DNA of 48,611 nt from an uncultured Anaerolineae bacterium (GTDB taxonomy: Bacteria; Chloroflexota; Anaerolineae; Anaerolineales; Villigracilaceae). How positions within the stretch are numbered: position 1 is the first letter of the stretch; the number at the start of each line of letters is the position of its first letter. Below, piece after piece: positions 8,339 to 17,247 of this stretch. A program made the position numbers and the translations under genes. Where the stretch lies: positions 1 through 48,611 of the forward strand of contig CAINXK010000045.1 in assembly GCA_903854805.1 (NCBI GenBank). Reading direction: 5' to 3'. The notes below the pieces were generated by a model. The model searched no databases. It saw only the letters and a program-made list of their open reading frames with translations, and was not told where the DNA came from.

Positions 8339-9169
8339 TTACTCTTTTTTCTCGAGCAACATTTTATAAATTTCACGACGTGCCCAACCTGATTTACGCC
8401 CAAGTTCAGCTGCAATCTCCTTGGCCGGGCGATCGGTTTGAAGAGCATCCTGGATGGCTGCATTGACCTGTTCTTCAGACCATTGAGCATTATCCGAATC
8501 GGCTGGGCGCCCACTGACAACCAGAACAAATTCTCCACGCGGCTCATGCTGGGTAAAGTGCGCAATTACCTGGCTAATACATCCACGCACTACCTGTTCG
8601 TAAATTTTTGTCAGTTCACGAGCGGCCGCAATTTCGCGATCACCGAGCGATGTCTGCATATCGGCTAAAGATTCAAGTACGCGATGCGGGCTTTCCAGAA
8701 AGAGCAATGTATAAGGAAGTGATTCTATCCCGGCGAAGAGGGCCTTTCGTTCAGATGTTTTCCGCGGCAGGTAACCGAGATAGAGGAATGAATCTGTGGG
8801 AAGGCCGGAGATTGCCAGGGCGGCAACTGGCGCAGAAGGCCCTGGGATTGGGCTGACAATGTGATTTGCATTGAGCGCCGCTTTAACCAGCTCATAACCA
8901 GGGTCGTTGATGGCTGGGGTGCCGGCATCCGATACCAGCGCAACGTCTCCCAGACTCAAAGCGGCAAGAATGGCATCCATTTTTGAAAGCTTGTTATGCT
9001 CATAGTAACTTGTCAGCGCTGTATGGATATCGAAATGAGTCAACAGCTGGCGTGTATGCCGGGTATCTTCGGCAGCAATCAGCCTGGCTTCACGCAGGAT
9101 GCGCACTGCGCGCGGACTCATATCTTCGAGATTACCAATCGGCGTGGCGACGAGAAAAAGTGTACCCAT
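8339..9169 (-). CDS. rsmI: 16S rRNA (cytidine-1402 2'-O)-methyltransferase RsmI
   Basis: RsmI uses S-adenosylmethionine to 2'-O-methylate C1402 in the decoding centre of 16S rRNA. The 276-residue protein begins MGTLFLVATPIGNLEDMS, the family signature. It continues with RLIAAEDTRHTRQLL, ALVSDAGTPAINDPG and SPIPGPSAPVAALAISGLP, the SAM-binding loops of the TP-methylase fold, and LLFLESPHR. The C-terminal helical region ends in a KSGWARREIYKMLL segment. The ATG at 9169 was preferred over 9187 because it aligns with the family start. TACAAT at 9181-9176 places transcription start at this ATG, so the mRNA may be leaderless. There is no adjacent partner gene. Confidence 0.95.
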   Translation of the reverse strand: MGTLFLVATPIGNLEDMSPRAVRILREARLIAAEDTRHTRQLLTHFDIHTALTSYYEHNKLSKMDAILAALSLGDVALVSDAGTPAINDPGYELVKAALNANHIVSPIPGPSAPVAALAISGLPTDSFLYLGYLPRKTSERKALFAGIESLPYTLLFLESPHRVLESLADMQTSLGDREIAAARELTKIYEQVVRGCISQVIAHFTQHEPRGEFVLVVSGRPADSDNAQWSEEQVNAAIQDALQTDRPAKEIAAELGRKSGWARREIYKMLLEKKE

Positions 9170-9175
9170 GCAATG

Positions 9176-9204
9176 ATTGTAACCCAATCTCGCCGGGCTG
9201 GAAA
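9176..9204 (-). promoter_or_regulatory. Predicted leaderless promoter of rsmI
   Basis: On the minus strand TTTCCA (9204-9199), a 17-base spacer and TACAAT (9181-9176) form a plausible sigma-70-type promoter. The expected +1 is the A of the ATG at 9169. Confidence 0.45.
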
Positions 9205-9380
9205 CGCACAGACATATGAGAAGTTGGACTTTTAATATAGCTGGTGATGTTCAAGAATAAATTTTTAATTGCTCCGAATCAAGTGTGCCCAACCCAATTT
9301 TAAACCAGGCAACAATCTGGCAGCAGCCGTCCGGGCACACCAAAAGCGAAATATGGGATAATGTATTGGGAAAAAATGCA

Positions 9381-10052
9381 ATGGATCATCGAAAAAACTG
9401 GACCCAGAAACAGGCTGAACTTCGCAAGGCGCTTTCATCCAAAGCTCGCATTGATGAAGCCAGCGCGCTTTTTATGGAGCAACACGCCGCAGTACACTGC
9501 GCGGATATTTCTGGCGGTCTCAGCTGGTCGCTGCAGGACGAGGTGATGACCGGGCTGACCGAAGTGCAGATCAAAAAAGTACCACGACCCGGACAAAATT
9601 CAATCGTCTGGCTGTTATGGCATATAACGCGTATCGAAGATATGACCATTAACACCCTGGCACTGGATCAATCCCAGGTCTGGACTGCAGATTGGGCTGC
9701 GCGATTGTGTTTTCCCTTGCCGGATTGTGGGGCGAGCATGGACGACAATGATGTGCATGAATTTAGCCAGATGATCTCTGTACGCACCATATTGGAGTAC
9801 CGCGCAGCCGTCGGGCGCCGCACTCGCGAAACTGTGCGGCAATTGAGTGCGGAACAAACCAAAGAAATCGTTCCGACCGAAATCGTTCAAAAACTGGTGG
9901 ACGAAGGCTCGATCAATTCCAGGGCAAACTGGCTATATGAATATTACTTAAATCGCAACAGAGGATTTTTCCTTACCAGAACAGCTACTTCTCACAATTT
10001 TATCCACTTAAACGAAGCCGGGCGTATTGGAAAGAAACTTACTGCCAGCTAA
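9381..10052 (+). CDS. DinB-like four-helix protein
   Basis: This 223-residue protein resembles the DinB/YfiT-like putative metalloenzyme superfamily. A first conserved helix contains NSIVWLLWHITRIEDMT, with the metal-type His. The C-terminal helix has TSHNFIHLNEAGRIGKKL, with two His three residues apart on one face, giving the usual three-His site. A typical DinB domain is about 150-170 residues, so the N-terminal helical region is slightly long. The ATG at 9381 was chosen because the upstream extension to 9285 has no signal and an unlikely composition. A GATAAT box lies at about 9356. Substrate unknown; thiol- or glutathione-linked transferases are the known enzymes in this fold. Confidence 0.6.
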   Translation: MDHRKNWTQKQAELRKALSSKARIDEASALFMEQHAAVHCADISGGLSWSLQDEVMTGLTEVQIKKVPRPGQNSIVWLLWHITRIEDMTINTLALDQSQVWTADWAARLCFPLPDCGASMDDNDVHEFSQMISVRTILEYRAAVGRRTRETVRQLSAEQTKEIVPTEIVQKLVDEGSINSRANWLYEYYLNRNRGFFLTRTATSHNFIHLNEAGRIGKKLTAS

Positions 10053-10101
10053 CCTCTTATAAAGCGTCCGCCCACACCGAAAGCTCCAGCTGGTTAGGTG
10101 C

Positions 10102-10107
10102 TATAAT
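10102..10107 (+). promoter_or_regulatory. Predicted -10 element upstream of lipoprotein gene
   Basis: TATAAT at 10102-10107 lies in the gap ahead of the lipoprotein at 10176. A second candidate, TACAAT, is at 10152-10157. Neither has a convincing -35. Confidence 0.35.
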
Positions 10108-10175
10108 GATTTTATTATCGTAGAAATACCAAGGCCTACAAATACGGAAAATACAATCAAAAAAACTATCTTCCT

Positions 10176-10772
10176 ATGAAATCATTCTTACACCTGGTTT
10201 TAGCTGTTTTGATTGGCGCCCTGGCGGCTTGTAATACATTTAACCCACCAATCGTGCCAACGCTGGCATATTCGACATCCGCCCCCCAACCCACGCAAGT
10301 CAGAACCAACCCAACACCCAATCCCTACGGACAAGTAATCACCTACAAGACTTTGCGGGTTACGATGACCCAGGCAGAGTTCACATCTGATTATGAAACA
10401 GAGTACGGTTCCCGAAGGGCACCACCTGTGGGGGCTAAATTTCTATGGATTGCTGTTCAATTTGAAAATATCAGCCCGAACGAGCAGAAACTTCCTGCAC
10501 CTGAGCACTTTATTTTGATCAAGGGCGCAGTTGAATTCAAGCCAACTTATGGACATCGCAAAGGTTACCCAGATTACACAAGCCTAAACCCTGGCCTGTA
10601 TCCAGGGCACAAAACGGAAGCCTGGCTACGTTTTGATTTACCCATGGACGCAGATTTAGCTGAACTTCAATTTGTTTTTCTTCCTGAAAGTGTCCAGGTC
10701 AGTAGTTCGTTCCCGGTCAGCGGTTATACATGGGCAGATCACCCGATGTTTTCATGGCAATGCGCACCGTAG
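10176..10772 (+). CDS. DUF4352-like lipoprotein
   Basis: The 198-residue product starts MKSFLHLVLAVLIGALAACN, a lipoprotein signal with lipobox LAAC. After a short Thr/Pro linker, an immunoglobulin-like domain (about residues 55-185) shows the DUF4352/TRF2-like pattern: LRVTMTQAEFTSDYE, a VGAKFLWIAVQFENISPNEQKLP strand pair, and HKTEAWLRFDLPMDADLAELQF. This fold is common in surface-anchored accessory proteins and has no known enzymatic role. The gene stands alone, with a promoter-like TATAAT at 10102. Function unknown beyond a surface-anchored beta domain. Confidence 0.65.
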   Translation: MKSFLHLVLAVLIGALAACNTFNPPIVPTLAYSTSAPQPTQVRTNPTPNPYGQVITYKTLRVTMTQAEFTSDYETEYGSRRAPPVGAKFLWIAVQFENISPNEQKLPAPEHFILIKGAVEFKPTYGHRKGYPDYTSLNPGLYPGHKTEAWLRFDLPMDADLAELQFVFLPESVQVSSSFPVSGYTWADHPMFSWQCAP

Positions 10773-10995
10773 TTTAGCTTGAACCTTGTTGCTGTTTTTA
10801 GATTATCTCAGTCCCGGTTTACCTCGCTAAAAAGGGCCCGCACAAGTGCAGGATTCAGATCTCCAAGAACTTTCCCCAAAACATTAATTATTAATATAAA
10901 ATTGTTCTTGAAAAACTATCCGAAATTCGGTTTCGTCCACAATGAGGGGCTGATACATCGATGTTTATGGCATTGGATATGAAGAGAAAATCAAT

Positions 10996-12945
10996 ATGAC
11001 CTGGCAAATTACCCCAATCGCCTTGATGTATCTTTTAGCTGCACTGATCAATCTGATTACGGCAGTGATCAATTGGCGCCGCCGCCATATCCACAAGGGT
11101 ATTGCCACAATTTCGCTGGTAGTGTTTTTGAATGGGGTAAGCCTGGCCGGCTGGTTCATCGAAATGGCCATCATTGAACCGGTTTACAAGCAAATCATGA
11201 TTTCCATCGAAGATAGTTTAGGGGGGATCATTTATGTTTTATTGCTATTTTTCGTATTAGACTTTTTTGACATATGGCCCTGGTTTCGGGGCTGGTGGCG
11301 CTGGTCTTTGTGGATTTTTTCTGCAATCGCTGCAATCGTCGGCCTGACAAACCCGCTGCATCGCCTGTACTGGTCAGGCTATACACCTGGGCCGCCAGGA
11401 AGCAATGTGATCTACTTTACCCATGGTCCGATTGGGGCAATCGCAACCGTTTTCTTCACAGAATTACTTACATTATCCTTCATCCTACTTTGTTATAAAT
11501 CTTTCACTTCCAAGAGACGTGAACGACAAACCGCCCTATTCATCACAACAGCCCTGGCCGCCCCCTTCTTCACTTTTCTAACCTTTGCACTCATACCAGA
11601 TCAATTTTCCAGTCTGCTCGCTTTTCCTTTCGGATACTCACTTACTGCCTTAATAATCGACTGGGCAGTCATGGAGGACTTTCGCTTCACTGTCAACGAA
11701 ACGACCAGCGGTCTGAAACTTTCAGTTGAAAATTTAAAGCTAGAGATCATCAAACGTGAGCATTTGGAGCAGGAATTACGCGAATCGCAGAATTTTCTTT
11801 CCATGCAGCTGGCCGCCCAGAGTTCCAAGCTTACAGGCGTTTATGACCTGATCCTGGTCAGTGGGCAGATGTCTGACCAATATCAGCTGATCCAAACCTC
11901 ACTAGTCAAACTCGCCGCTCTGCTATGTAGCCAGTCTGTTGTTTTTTTTCGCATTACTCACGACCAGAGTTTAGTGCTGGAGGCCAGCAGTGGCAATGGC
12001 AAAAACACAGAGGCCACGCCGATTAGCTCGGATTGGCTGCCTCTCACCCCAGATGTGCGCGCAGAGCTCTCGACACAGCAGGCCAGCGGCTTGCCTCCCG
12101 AACTAATACAGAAAGATAACGATGCGGCCCTTTTCAAATGGGTCATCGTCCAGGGTCATCCGATGGGGGTTCTGGCTGCTTACTGGGAGGCAGGTTACCG
12201 TTTCGCAGTAGATGATATTGCCCTGTTTGGTGCCATGGGCGATGGATTGGGACTGATCGTCGAAAACGCCCGCTTACGCCAAACCAGCGCAAACGCAGCC
12301 ACCCTGCAGGAAAGACATCGCCTGGCCAGAAATTTGCATGATTCGGTGACTCAATCGCTCCACAGCCTGGTGCTTTCATCACAGACCGCCATGGAAGAAA
12401 CCCTTGATCCTGTTCGTTTAAAAAGGATCCTGAAAGGCCTGGATACCGGCGCGCGCCAGGCTCTCAGAGAAATGCGGCTTTTACTATTCGAATTACGATT
12501 GGTGCCCCTGGACGATGCCCATCTGGTTGATCTGCTAAACAACCGGCTGGATTCGGTCGAACACCGTGGGGGCATCCAGGCAGAGCTGGAAGTTGAACCA
12601 GGCACATACTGGCCAAAAGCTTGGGAAATCAACCTGTATCCGCTGGCCATAGAGGCTCTTAATAATTCGCTCAAACATGCACGCGCCTCGCATGTAAGCA
12701 TTCGATTTAGCAATGGTGAAGACCGCCTGCTGATGGAGATCCGGGATAATGGGCTGGGGTTTGACCTTGCAACAGTGCCACCCGGTGGCATGGGCTTCAT
12801 TAGGATGGCCGAACACTGCGAACATCTTGGAGCCAATCTGGAAATTGCCACATCCCCTTCCACGGGGACTTCGATCCGGGTTAGAATAATGAACATTGAA
12901 AATGCTACACCCAATATAATCGATAAGGAATTTACCAATGGATAA
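10996..12945 (+). CDS. NarL-type sensor histidine kinase with 7TM N-terminus and GAF-like domain
   Basis: The 649-residue protein has seven predicted membrane helices (residues 1-230, from TPIALMYLLAALINLITAV to SLTALIIDWAVM), like the histidine kinase N-terminal 7TM sensor region. A coiled coil follows (about 240-275), then a GAF-like domain (about 290-430) and a HisKA_3 dimerisation box ERHRLARNLHDSVTQSLHSL with phospho-accepting H448. The HATPase domain has the N-box ALNNSLKHARASHV and the G-box DNGLGFDLATVPPGGMGFIRM. It likely senses a membrane or lipophilic signal and phosphorylates the regulator encoded next, whose start overlaps its 3' end by 8 bases. Signal unknown. Confidence 0.9.
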   Translation: MTWQITPIALMYLLAALINLITAVINWRRRHIHKGIATISLVVFLNGVSLAGWFIEMAIIEPVYKQIMISIEDSLGGIIYVLLLFFVLDFFDIWPWFRGWWRWSLWIFSAIAAIVGLTNPLHRLYWSGYTPGPPGSNVIYFTHGPIGAIATVFFTELLTLSFILLCYKSFTSKRRERQTALFITTALAAPFFTFLTFALIPDQFSSLLAFPFGYSLTALIIDWAVMEDFRFTVNETTSGLKLSVENLKLEIIKREHLEQELRESQNFLSMQLAAQSSKLTGVYDLILVSGQMSDQYQLIQTSLVKLAALLCSQSVVFFRITHDQSLVLEASSGNGKNTEATPISSDWLPLTPDVRAELSTQQASGLPPELIQKDNDAALFKWVIVQGHPMGVLAAYWEAGYRFAVDDIALFGAMGDGLGLIVENARLRQTSANAATLQERHRLARNLHDSVTQSLHSLVLSSQTAMEETLDPVRLKRILKGLDTGARQALREMRLLLFELRLVPLDDAHLVDLLNNRLDSVEHRGGIQAELEVEPGTYWPKAWEINLYPLAIEALNNSLKHARASHVSIRFSNGEDRLLMEIRDNGLGFDLATVPPGGMGFIRMAEHCEHLGANLEIATSPSTGTSIRVRIMNIENATPNIIDKEFTNG

Positions 12946-13573
12946 AATCCGTATTCTCATCGTTGACGACCACCCTCTAATGCGCGCAGCTTTGCATGAG
13001 GCCATCGAAATCGAAACTGATTTCGAGATCGTTGGAGAAGCTGTCAACGGCAGCCATGCCATCGAAATGGCAGCCAAATTAAAGCCCGATGTTATTATGA
13101 TGGACTTGTATATGCCAGTGATGGATGGGATTGATGCCACAGCGGAAATTATACGCTTACACCCGAACATAAAAATCTTGACGATCACAAGTTCAAACGA
13201 AGATGAAAAAGTCATTGCGGCAATTCGTGCCGGAGCATCAGGGTATATGCTCAAAGATTCATCCCGCGAGCGCATCTTATTCGGCCTACGCGAAGTTTCA
13301 CAAGGTCGCAGGTTTATTCCGCCCGAAATCGGTGAAAAACTGGCACGCGCCCTACAGAGCGAAAAAGAAATTACGGTCCCGCTTACGTCCCGAGAAAATG
13401 AAGTTCTCAACCTGATTGGCGATGGCCACGGCAATACTGAGATCGCAAAAACGTTGGTGCTGAGCGAGGCAACTGTGCGGGTACACATTTCGAACATTCT
13501 TCGCAAACTTAATTTTCAAAACCGCAGCCAGCTGGCTGTCTACGCTCAAAAGAACAAACCACGGATGTCATAA
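12938..13573 (+). CDS. NarL/FixJ-family response regulator
   Basis: The 211-residue regulator has a receiver domain (residues 1-120) with the acidic pair in ILIVDDHPLMR, phospho-accepting D56 (VIMMDLYMP), the switch Thr in ILTITSS and K106 (GYMLKDSS). A LuxR-type helix-turn-helix follows (about 145-207) with LTSRENEVLNLIGDG and the recognition helix EATVRVHISNILRKLNF. All key residues are present, so it should be a phosphorylation-dependent transcription factor. It overlaps the kinase gene by 8 bases and is followed by a strong terminator, closing the operon. Targets unknown. Confidence 0.93.
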   Translation: MDKIRILIVDDHPLMRAALHEAIEIETDFEIVGEAVNGSHAIEMAAKLKPDVIMMDLYMPVMDGIDATAEIIRLHPNIKILTITSSNEDEKVIAAIRAGASGYMLKDSSRERILFGLREVSQGRRFIPPEIGEKLARALQSEKEITVPLTSRENEVLNLIGDGHGNTEIAKTLVLSEATVRVHISNILRKLNFQNRSQLAVYAQKNKPRMS

Positions 13574-13621
13574 CAACAACTCAGAAGTGCTTGATTGATC
13601 ACCTTGAAAAAGCCGGAACGA

Positions 13622-13665
13622 AGAACGCTATCCAGAGTAATTCTGGATAGCGTTCTAATTTTTTT
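13622..13665 (+). terminator. Intrinsic terminator of the two-component operon
   Basis: A perfect 15-bp stem (13622-13636 with 13642-13656) closes a 5-base GTAAT loop. It is followed by AA and seven T (13659-13665). Confidence 0.92.
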
Positions 13666-13718
13666 GCTCACAAATCTGTAAGCTCTTGAAATACTAAACA
13701 AAACTAAACAAAATGCTA

Positions 13719-13747
13719 ATGACAGGCGAGTACTTATTTGTTATGCT
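13719..13747 (+). promoter_or_regulatory. Predicted promoter of the degenerate receiver gene
   Basis: ATGACA (13719-13724), a 17-base spacer and TATGCT (13742-13747) match the sigma-70 pattern. Expected +1 is about 13754, only three bases before the ATG at 13757, so the message would be nearly leaderless. Confidence 0.5.
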
Positions 13748-13756
13748 TGCAAGACT

Positions 13757-14194
13757 ATGGCATCATTAAGAAAAATTCAAGTCCTGTTGGCTGCACCAAA
13801 AAGTATCATGGGTAGTTCATTGCAAACATTTCTGAGAACAATGGTGGAAGTTGACATCAGCGGCATTGTCAACAAGCCTGATTGTATTCAAATCGCCTTA
13901 TCGAAACAACTGCCTGATATCCTGTTACTTGATGCAGATATGATCGACCAGCTTCCGGGACAGAGCATTGAAACAATTCTTGTAAATATCCACACCGTCT
14001 ATACAAAAATTTGCATAATTGTGCTTGTAAACAGTTTCGCACAGCAAAGCGCTGCATTGAATGCCAAAAGCGACCATGTGCTGATTAAAGGCGAGCTGGG
14101 AGATCAACTGCGCGAGGCCATCCGAGCCTACCCGGTTTGGTCAATGAGATTCCAGGATACGATTATTGCTGGCGAAACATTAAACAAAAGCTAA
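13757..14194 (+). CDS. Degenerate receiver-domain protein
   Basis: The 145-residue protein has the alternating strand/helix pattern of a response-regulator receiver and no output domain. The usual acidic pair after strand 1 is missing: it reads IQVLLAAPKS where IRVLIVDDH is typical. An Asp at the phosphorylation position (D59, ILLLDADM) and the conserved Lys (K111, VLIKGEL) remain. Without the acidic pair, Mg binding and normal phosphorylation are doubtful, so it may act as a pseudo-receiver that binds a partner. It follows the NarL-type operon but is separated from it by a strong terminator and its own promoter. The receiver fold is inferred from pattern only. Confidence 0.6.
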   Translation: MASLRKIQVLLAAPKSIMGSSLQTFLRTMVEVDISGIVNKPDCIQIALSKQLPDILLLDADMIDQLPGQSIETILVNIHTVYTKICIIVLVNSFAQQSAALNAKSDHVLIKGELGDQLREAIRAYPVWSMRFQDTIIAGETLNKS

Positions 14195-14252
14195 TTTTTT
14201 AATATTTAAAACCAGGTTCACGCCCGAAAGCCAACAAGGTCGGTTTAGCGCA

Positions 14253-16244
14253 TCACTGCAGTATTTCTCGTTTGAATTGGGTTTCATATAACTGGCTATA
14301 CAAACCAGCGCGCGCGAGCAGCTCGTCGTGGTTGCCACGTTCTACAATTCGGCCACGATCCATAACCAGGATCAGGTCAGCGGAGAGAATAGTACTTAAA
14401 CGATGCGCGATCACGATCGAGGTACGCCCAGCCATAACACGTTTAAGAGCTTCCTGGATGAGTGCTTCCGATTCGCTATCAAGACTGCTGGTCGCTTCAT
14501 CCAACACCAGGATACGAGGATTTTTCAGGATGACACGCGCCAGAGCAATGCGCTGTTTCTCCCCGCCGCTCAGTCTATAACCACGCTCCCCCACCACCGT
14601 TTCATACCCATCCTGCAAACCCATCACAAATTCGTGAATATTGGCAGCCCGTGCCGCGGCCTCAATTTCAGCCTGCGAAGCCTCAGGATGAGCATAAATC
14701 AAGTTGGTACGAATAGTATCGTGGAATAGGTAACTCTCCTGGGTCACCATACCAATTTGAGATGCCAACGAGTCTAACGTCACATCGCGTAAATCCTGCC
14801 CATCGATGCGAATGACCCCGCTGGATGGATCGTATAATCGCGGGATGAGATAGGTGGCGGTCGTTTTTCCAGCGCCGGATGGGCCAACCAGCGCAATCAA
14901 CTGTCCGGGAGCAGCATGGAAAGAAATGCCGCTCAAAGCCACATCCCGTGCCTGTGAAAGTACCCCGGATTGATTTTCACTGCTGGCATCATCTCCATCA
15001 GCTTTTATTTGGGTTAAATTTTTCCCCGATTCCGATTTCACTGCTGGCTTTCCATCATCAGCCTGCCCGCTGAGAACCGCTTTGACGTCTTCCATCTTTC
15101 CGTAACGCTTTACCTGGCTAAGCAATTTGGATTCATCGACGCTGTAATTAAAAGAAACATTCTCGAATTCCAGATCACCACGGACAGCATCCAGCACCAG
15201 AGCATCTTTTTTTTCAGGAATATCCACCGGCAGATCGATAATCTCAAATACGCGTTCAAAACTTACCATGCTGGTACTGAAATCAACCGGCGCACCCGCC
15301 AGGCCCTGCAGCGCTCCATAGAGCTGCCCCAAGAACGAGCCAAAGGCAACAATGGTGCCAACCGTGAAGGCACCCTGGATCACAAAGTAACCGCCAAGAC
15401 CGTAGACCAGCGCCGTGCCAACGGCACTAACCAGTCCAATGATGACAAAGAAGGCCGAACCGAACACAGCACGTTGAATGCCAATGTCCCTGACACTGGC
15501 AGCCCGCTGGCGGAAACGCGCTTCTTCCTCAAGCGTACGCCCAAAGAGTTTAACCAGCAGTGCTCCACCAATATTGAGGGTTTCGTTCATGTGGGCGTTC
15601 ATTTGCGCATTGGATTCCATCGCCTGCCGGGCAATTTCGCGCAGACGTCCTCCCAACTGGCGCGCCGAAATTATGAAAAGCGGCAGGATCAAGACACTCA
15701 CAATTGTCAACTGCCACTGTAAGGTCAGCATGACCGCCAAAATCGCCACAGCCTGGATAAGATTGGTAATAATGTTGACGATCGTATTACTGATGGCATT
15801 CTGAGCGCCAACCACATCATTGTTCAGGCGGCTCATCAACTCACCAATCTTTGTATTTGTAAAAAAGCGCAGGCTCATACGCTGGAGTTTGCCGAAGAGC
15901 AAAACGCGTAAATCATAAATGACACCTTCGCCAATGGCAGCGTTCAAGCGGCGCTGAACAACACCAACCGCGCCATTTAGTACAGGGATGAACAGCAAGG
16001 CCAGGGCAAACACCATCAAACCATTCAAATCTTTAGAAGGCAGCACCTTATCAATCAGGTTGCGGAATATGAGTGGAGAAGCCAGTGACAGGCCAGTACT
16101 GACCAGGATCGACGCCAGCATGCCACCAAGATGGCCCCAATAAGGGCGCGCATAAGTCAACACACGCAGCAAGAGTTCCCGGGTTACCTTGGGTGGTTTC
16201 TCATCACCAGAACGAATAAAAGCGAACCAACCGCCAGAGTGCAT
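14253..16244 (-). CDS. ABC exporter, fused permease-ATPase (MsbA/LmrA type)
   Basis: The 663-residue half-transporter has a six-helix type I exporter domain (residues about 30-330) and a C-terminal nucleotide-binding domain. Walker A is GPSGAGKTT (454-462), the signature is LSGGEKQR (558-565), Walker B is ILVLDEATS, and the H-loop is in IVIAHRLST. It would act as a homodimer exporting a lipid, drug or peptide. Unusually, about 60 extra charged residues (about 370-432, rich in Lys, Asp, Ser and Gly) sit between the first NBD strand (FENVSFNY) and ALSGISFHAAPGQ, where about 10 residues are normal. The ATG has a GGAGAAGG ribosome site. It is monocistronic and convergent with the receiver gene. 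Confidence 0.9.
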   Translation of the reverse strand: MHSGGWFAFIRSGDEKPPKVTRELLLRVLTYARPYWGHLGGMLASILVSTGLSLASPLIFRNLIDKVLPSKDLNGLMVFALALLFIPVLNGAVGVVQRRLNAAIGEGVIYDLRVLLFGKLQRMSLRFFTNTKIGELMSRLNNDVVGAQNAISNTIVNIITNLIQAVAILAVMLTLQWQLTIVSVLILPLFIISARQLGGRLREIARQAMESNAQMNAHMNETLNIGGALLVKLFGRTLEEEARFRQRAASVRDIGIQRAVFGSAFFVIIGLVSAVGTALVYGLGGYFVIQGAFTVGTIVAFGSFLGQLYGALQGLAGAPVDFSTSMVSFERVFEIIDLPVDIPEKKDALVLDAVRGDLEFENVSFNYSVDESKLLSQVKRYGKMEDVKAVLSGQADDGKPAVKSESGKNLTQIKADGDDASSENQSGVLSQARDVALSGISFHAAPGQLIALVGPSGAGKTTATYLIPRLYDPSSGVIRIDGQDLRDVTLDSLASQIGMVTQESYLFHDTIRTNLIYAHPEASQAEIEAAARAANIHEFVMGLQDGYETVVGERGYRLSGGEKQRIALARVILKNPRILVLDEATSSLDSESEALIQEALKRVMAGRTSIVIAHRLSTILSADLILVMDRGRIVERGNHDELLARAGLYSQLYETQFKREILQ

Positions 16245-16779
16245 AATTTTCCTTCTCCATTATCTTTTCGCAAGCTGAACAACTTGTCCAGACCAAGGTA
16301 AACACATATATCGGAAGTACTATAAAGCCAACCTGCTGATTTTGCAACCAGACATACGACCAGGTTAATGAAAGTCAAACGGAGATAGCCTTTTCGGTAG
16401 ATCCATGAGTTGATTTAAAGAAAACATGCATTTACTCATGGATACCCAGGGTCAGGTTATCATCACAACCATCGCGCACAAATGAACGGAAATCGGTGCT
16501 CCACATATGCTGATTGAACGAGACGATTGTCCCGCACAATCAGCCCGGTGATCACCTACCAGGTCAGAAGATATCCGACGCAGCTATGCAAAAATTTAGC
16601 ATTGACAAAGTAAATACATTTTAAAAAAAGGTTTTAGTAACCATAATTGAAGATAAAAACGAAAACAAGTCCGTTTTCTAAACTTCCAGGCTTGAGGCCT
16701 GAAGCCTTTGCTGCCCAGCAAGAAACAAGGCTGCCAATCGCTTTGAAACCTGGCAGCTTAATGGTTTAATATAATTCAA
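16245..16779. other. Intergenic region between divergent exporter and Nudix genes
   Basis: No supported gene in 535 bases. It holds a 10-bp inverted repeat at 16401-16443, a GAAAAC/GTTTTC minor hairpin near 16661-16678, and the AT-rich -10-like element just before the Nudix ATG. Confidence 0.5.
16401..16443. repeat. 10-bp inverted repeat
   Basis: ATCCATGAGT (16401-16410) and ACTCATGGAT (16434-16443) are perfect inverted copies with a 23-base spacer. They lie in the divergent gap about 160 bases from the exporter start and have no T-tract, so a regulatory site or RNA hairpin is more likely than a terminator. Confidence 0.4.
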
Positions 16780-17247
16780 ATGGACTATATTTTGCAGCTG
16801 CGCGAATTGATCGGACAGCGCCCAATTTTGATGGTTGGCGCCGCGATCCTGGTGGTTGATCAGGATAAGCGTTTGCTTTTGATGAAGCGCTCAGACAACG
16901 GCTGCTGGGGCCCGCCTGGTGGCGCAACCGAGCCAGGGGAACGAGTGGAGGATGCCGCCAAACGCGAAACGCTGGAGGAGACCGGGCTGATAATCGGCGA
17001 AATGACCCTCTTTGGTGTCTTTTCTGGGCCAGAACTGTATTACAAATATCCGAATGGGGACGAAGTTTACAATGTCACCATCGTTTATATTTCACAGGAT
17101 TTTGGATACACATCTGGCGGACCTGATCAGATCAGCCTTGACCACGGGCACACTGAATGGGGCTGGTTTAGTTTAGGCCAAATTCCAGAAAATAGCAGCC
17201 AACCGATGAAACCTGCTTTGGAACAATTTAAACGCAACTACCAGTGA
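16780..17247 (+). CDS. Nudix hydrolase
   Basis: The 155-residue protein carries a complete Nudix box beginning GGATEPGERVED and continuing KRETLEETGL (GX5EX7REUXEEXGU). It hydrolyses a nucleoside diphosphate linked to another group, in the cytoplasm, with Mg bound by the Glu residues. The N-terminal MDYILQLRELIGQRPILMVGA and GDEVYNVTIVYISQDF fit the MutT/YjhB-like group, with a YVSRD-like motif replaced by YISQD. A TAATATAAT box ends four bases before the ATG with no Shine-Dalgarno, suggesting a leaderless or near-leaderless message. Monocistronic. Substrate unknown. Confidence 0.88.
   Translation: MDYILQLRELIGQRPILMVGAAILVVDQDKRLLLMKRSDNGCWGPPGGATEPGERVEDAAKRETLEETGLIIGEMTLFGVFSGPELYYKYPNGDEVYNVTIVYISQDFGYTSGGPDQISLDHGHTEWGWFSLGQIPENSSQPMKPALEQFKRNYQ

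Noticed and set aside
12535..13506. Minus-strand ORF of 323 codons opposite the kinase and regulator genes
   Set aside because: It lies antisense to two firmly identified genes, has low-complexity Ser/Arg composition and no ribosome site or family motif.
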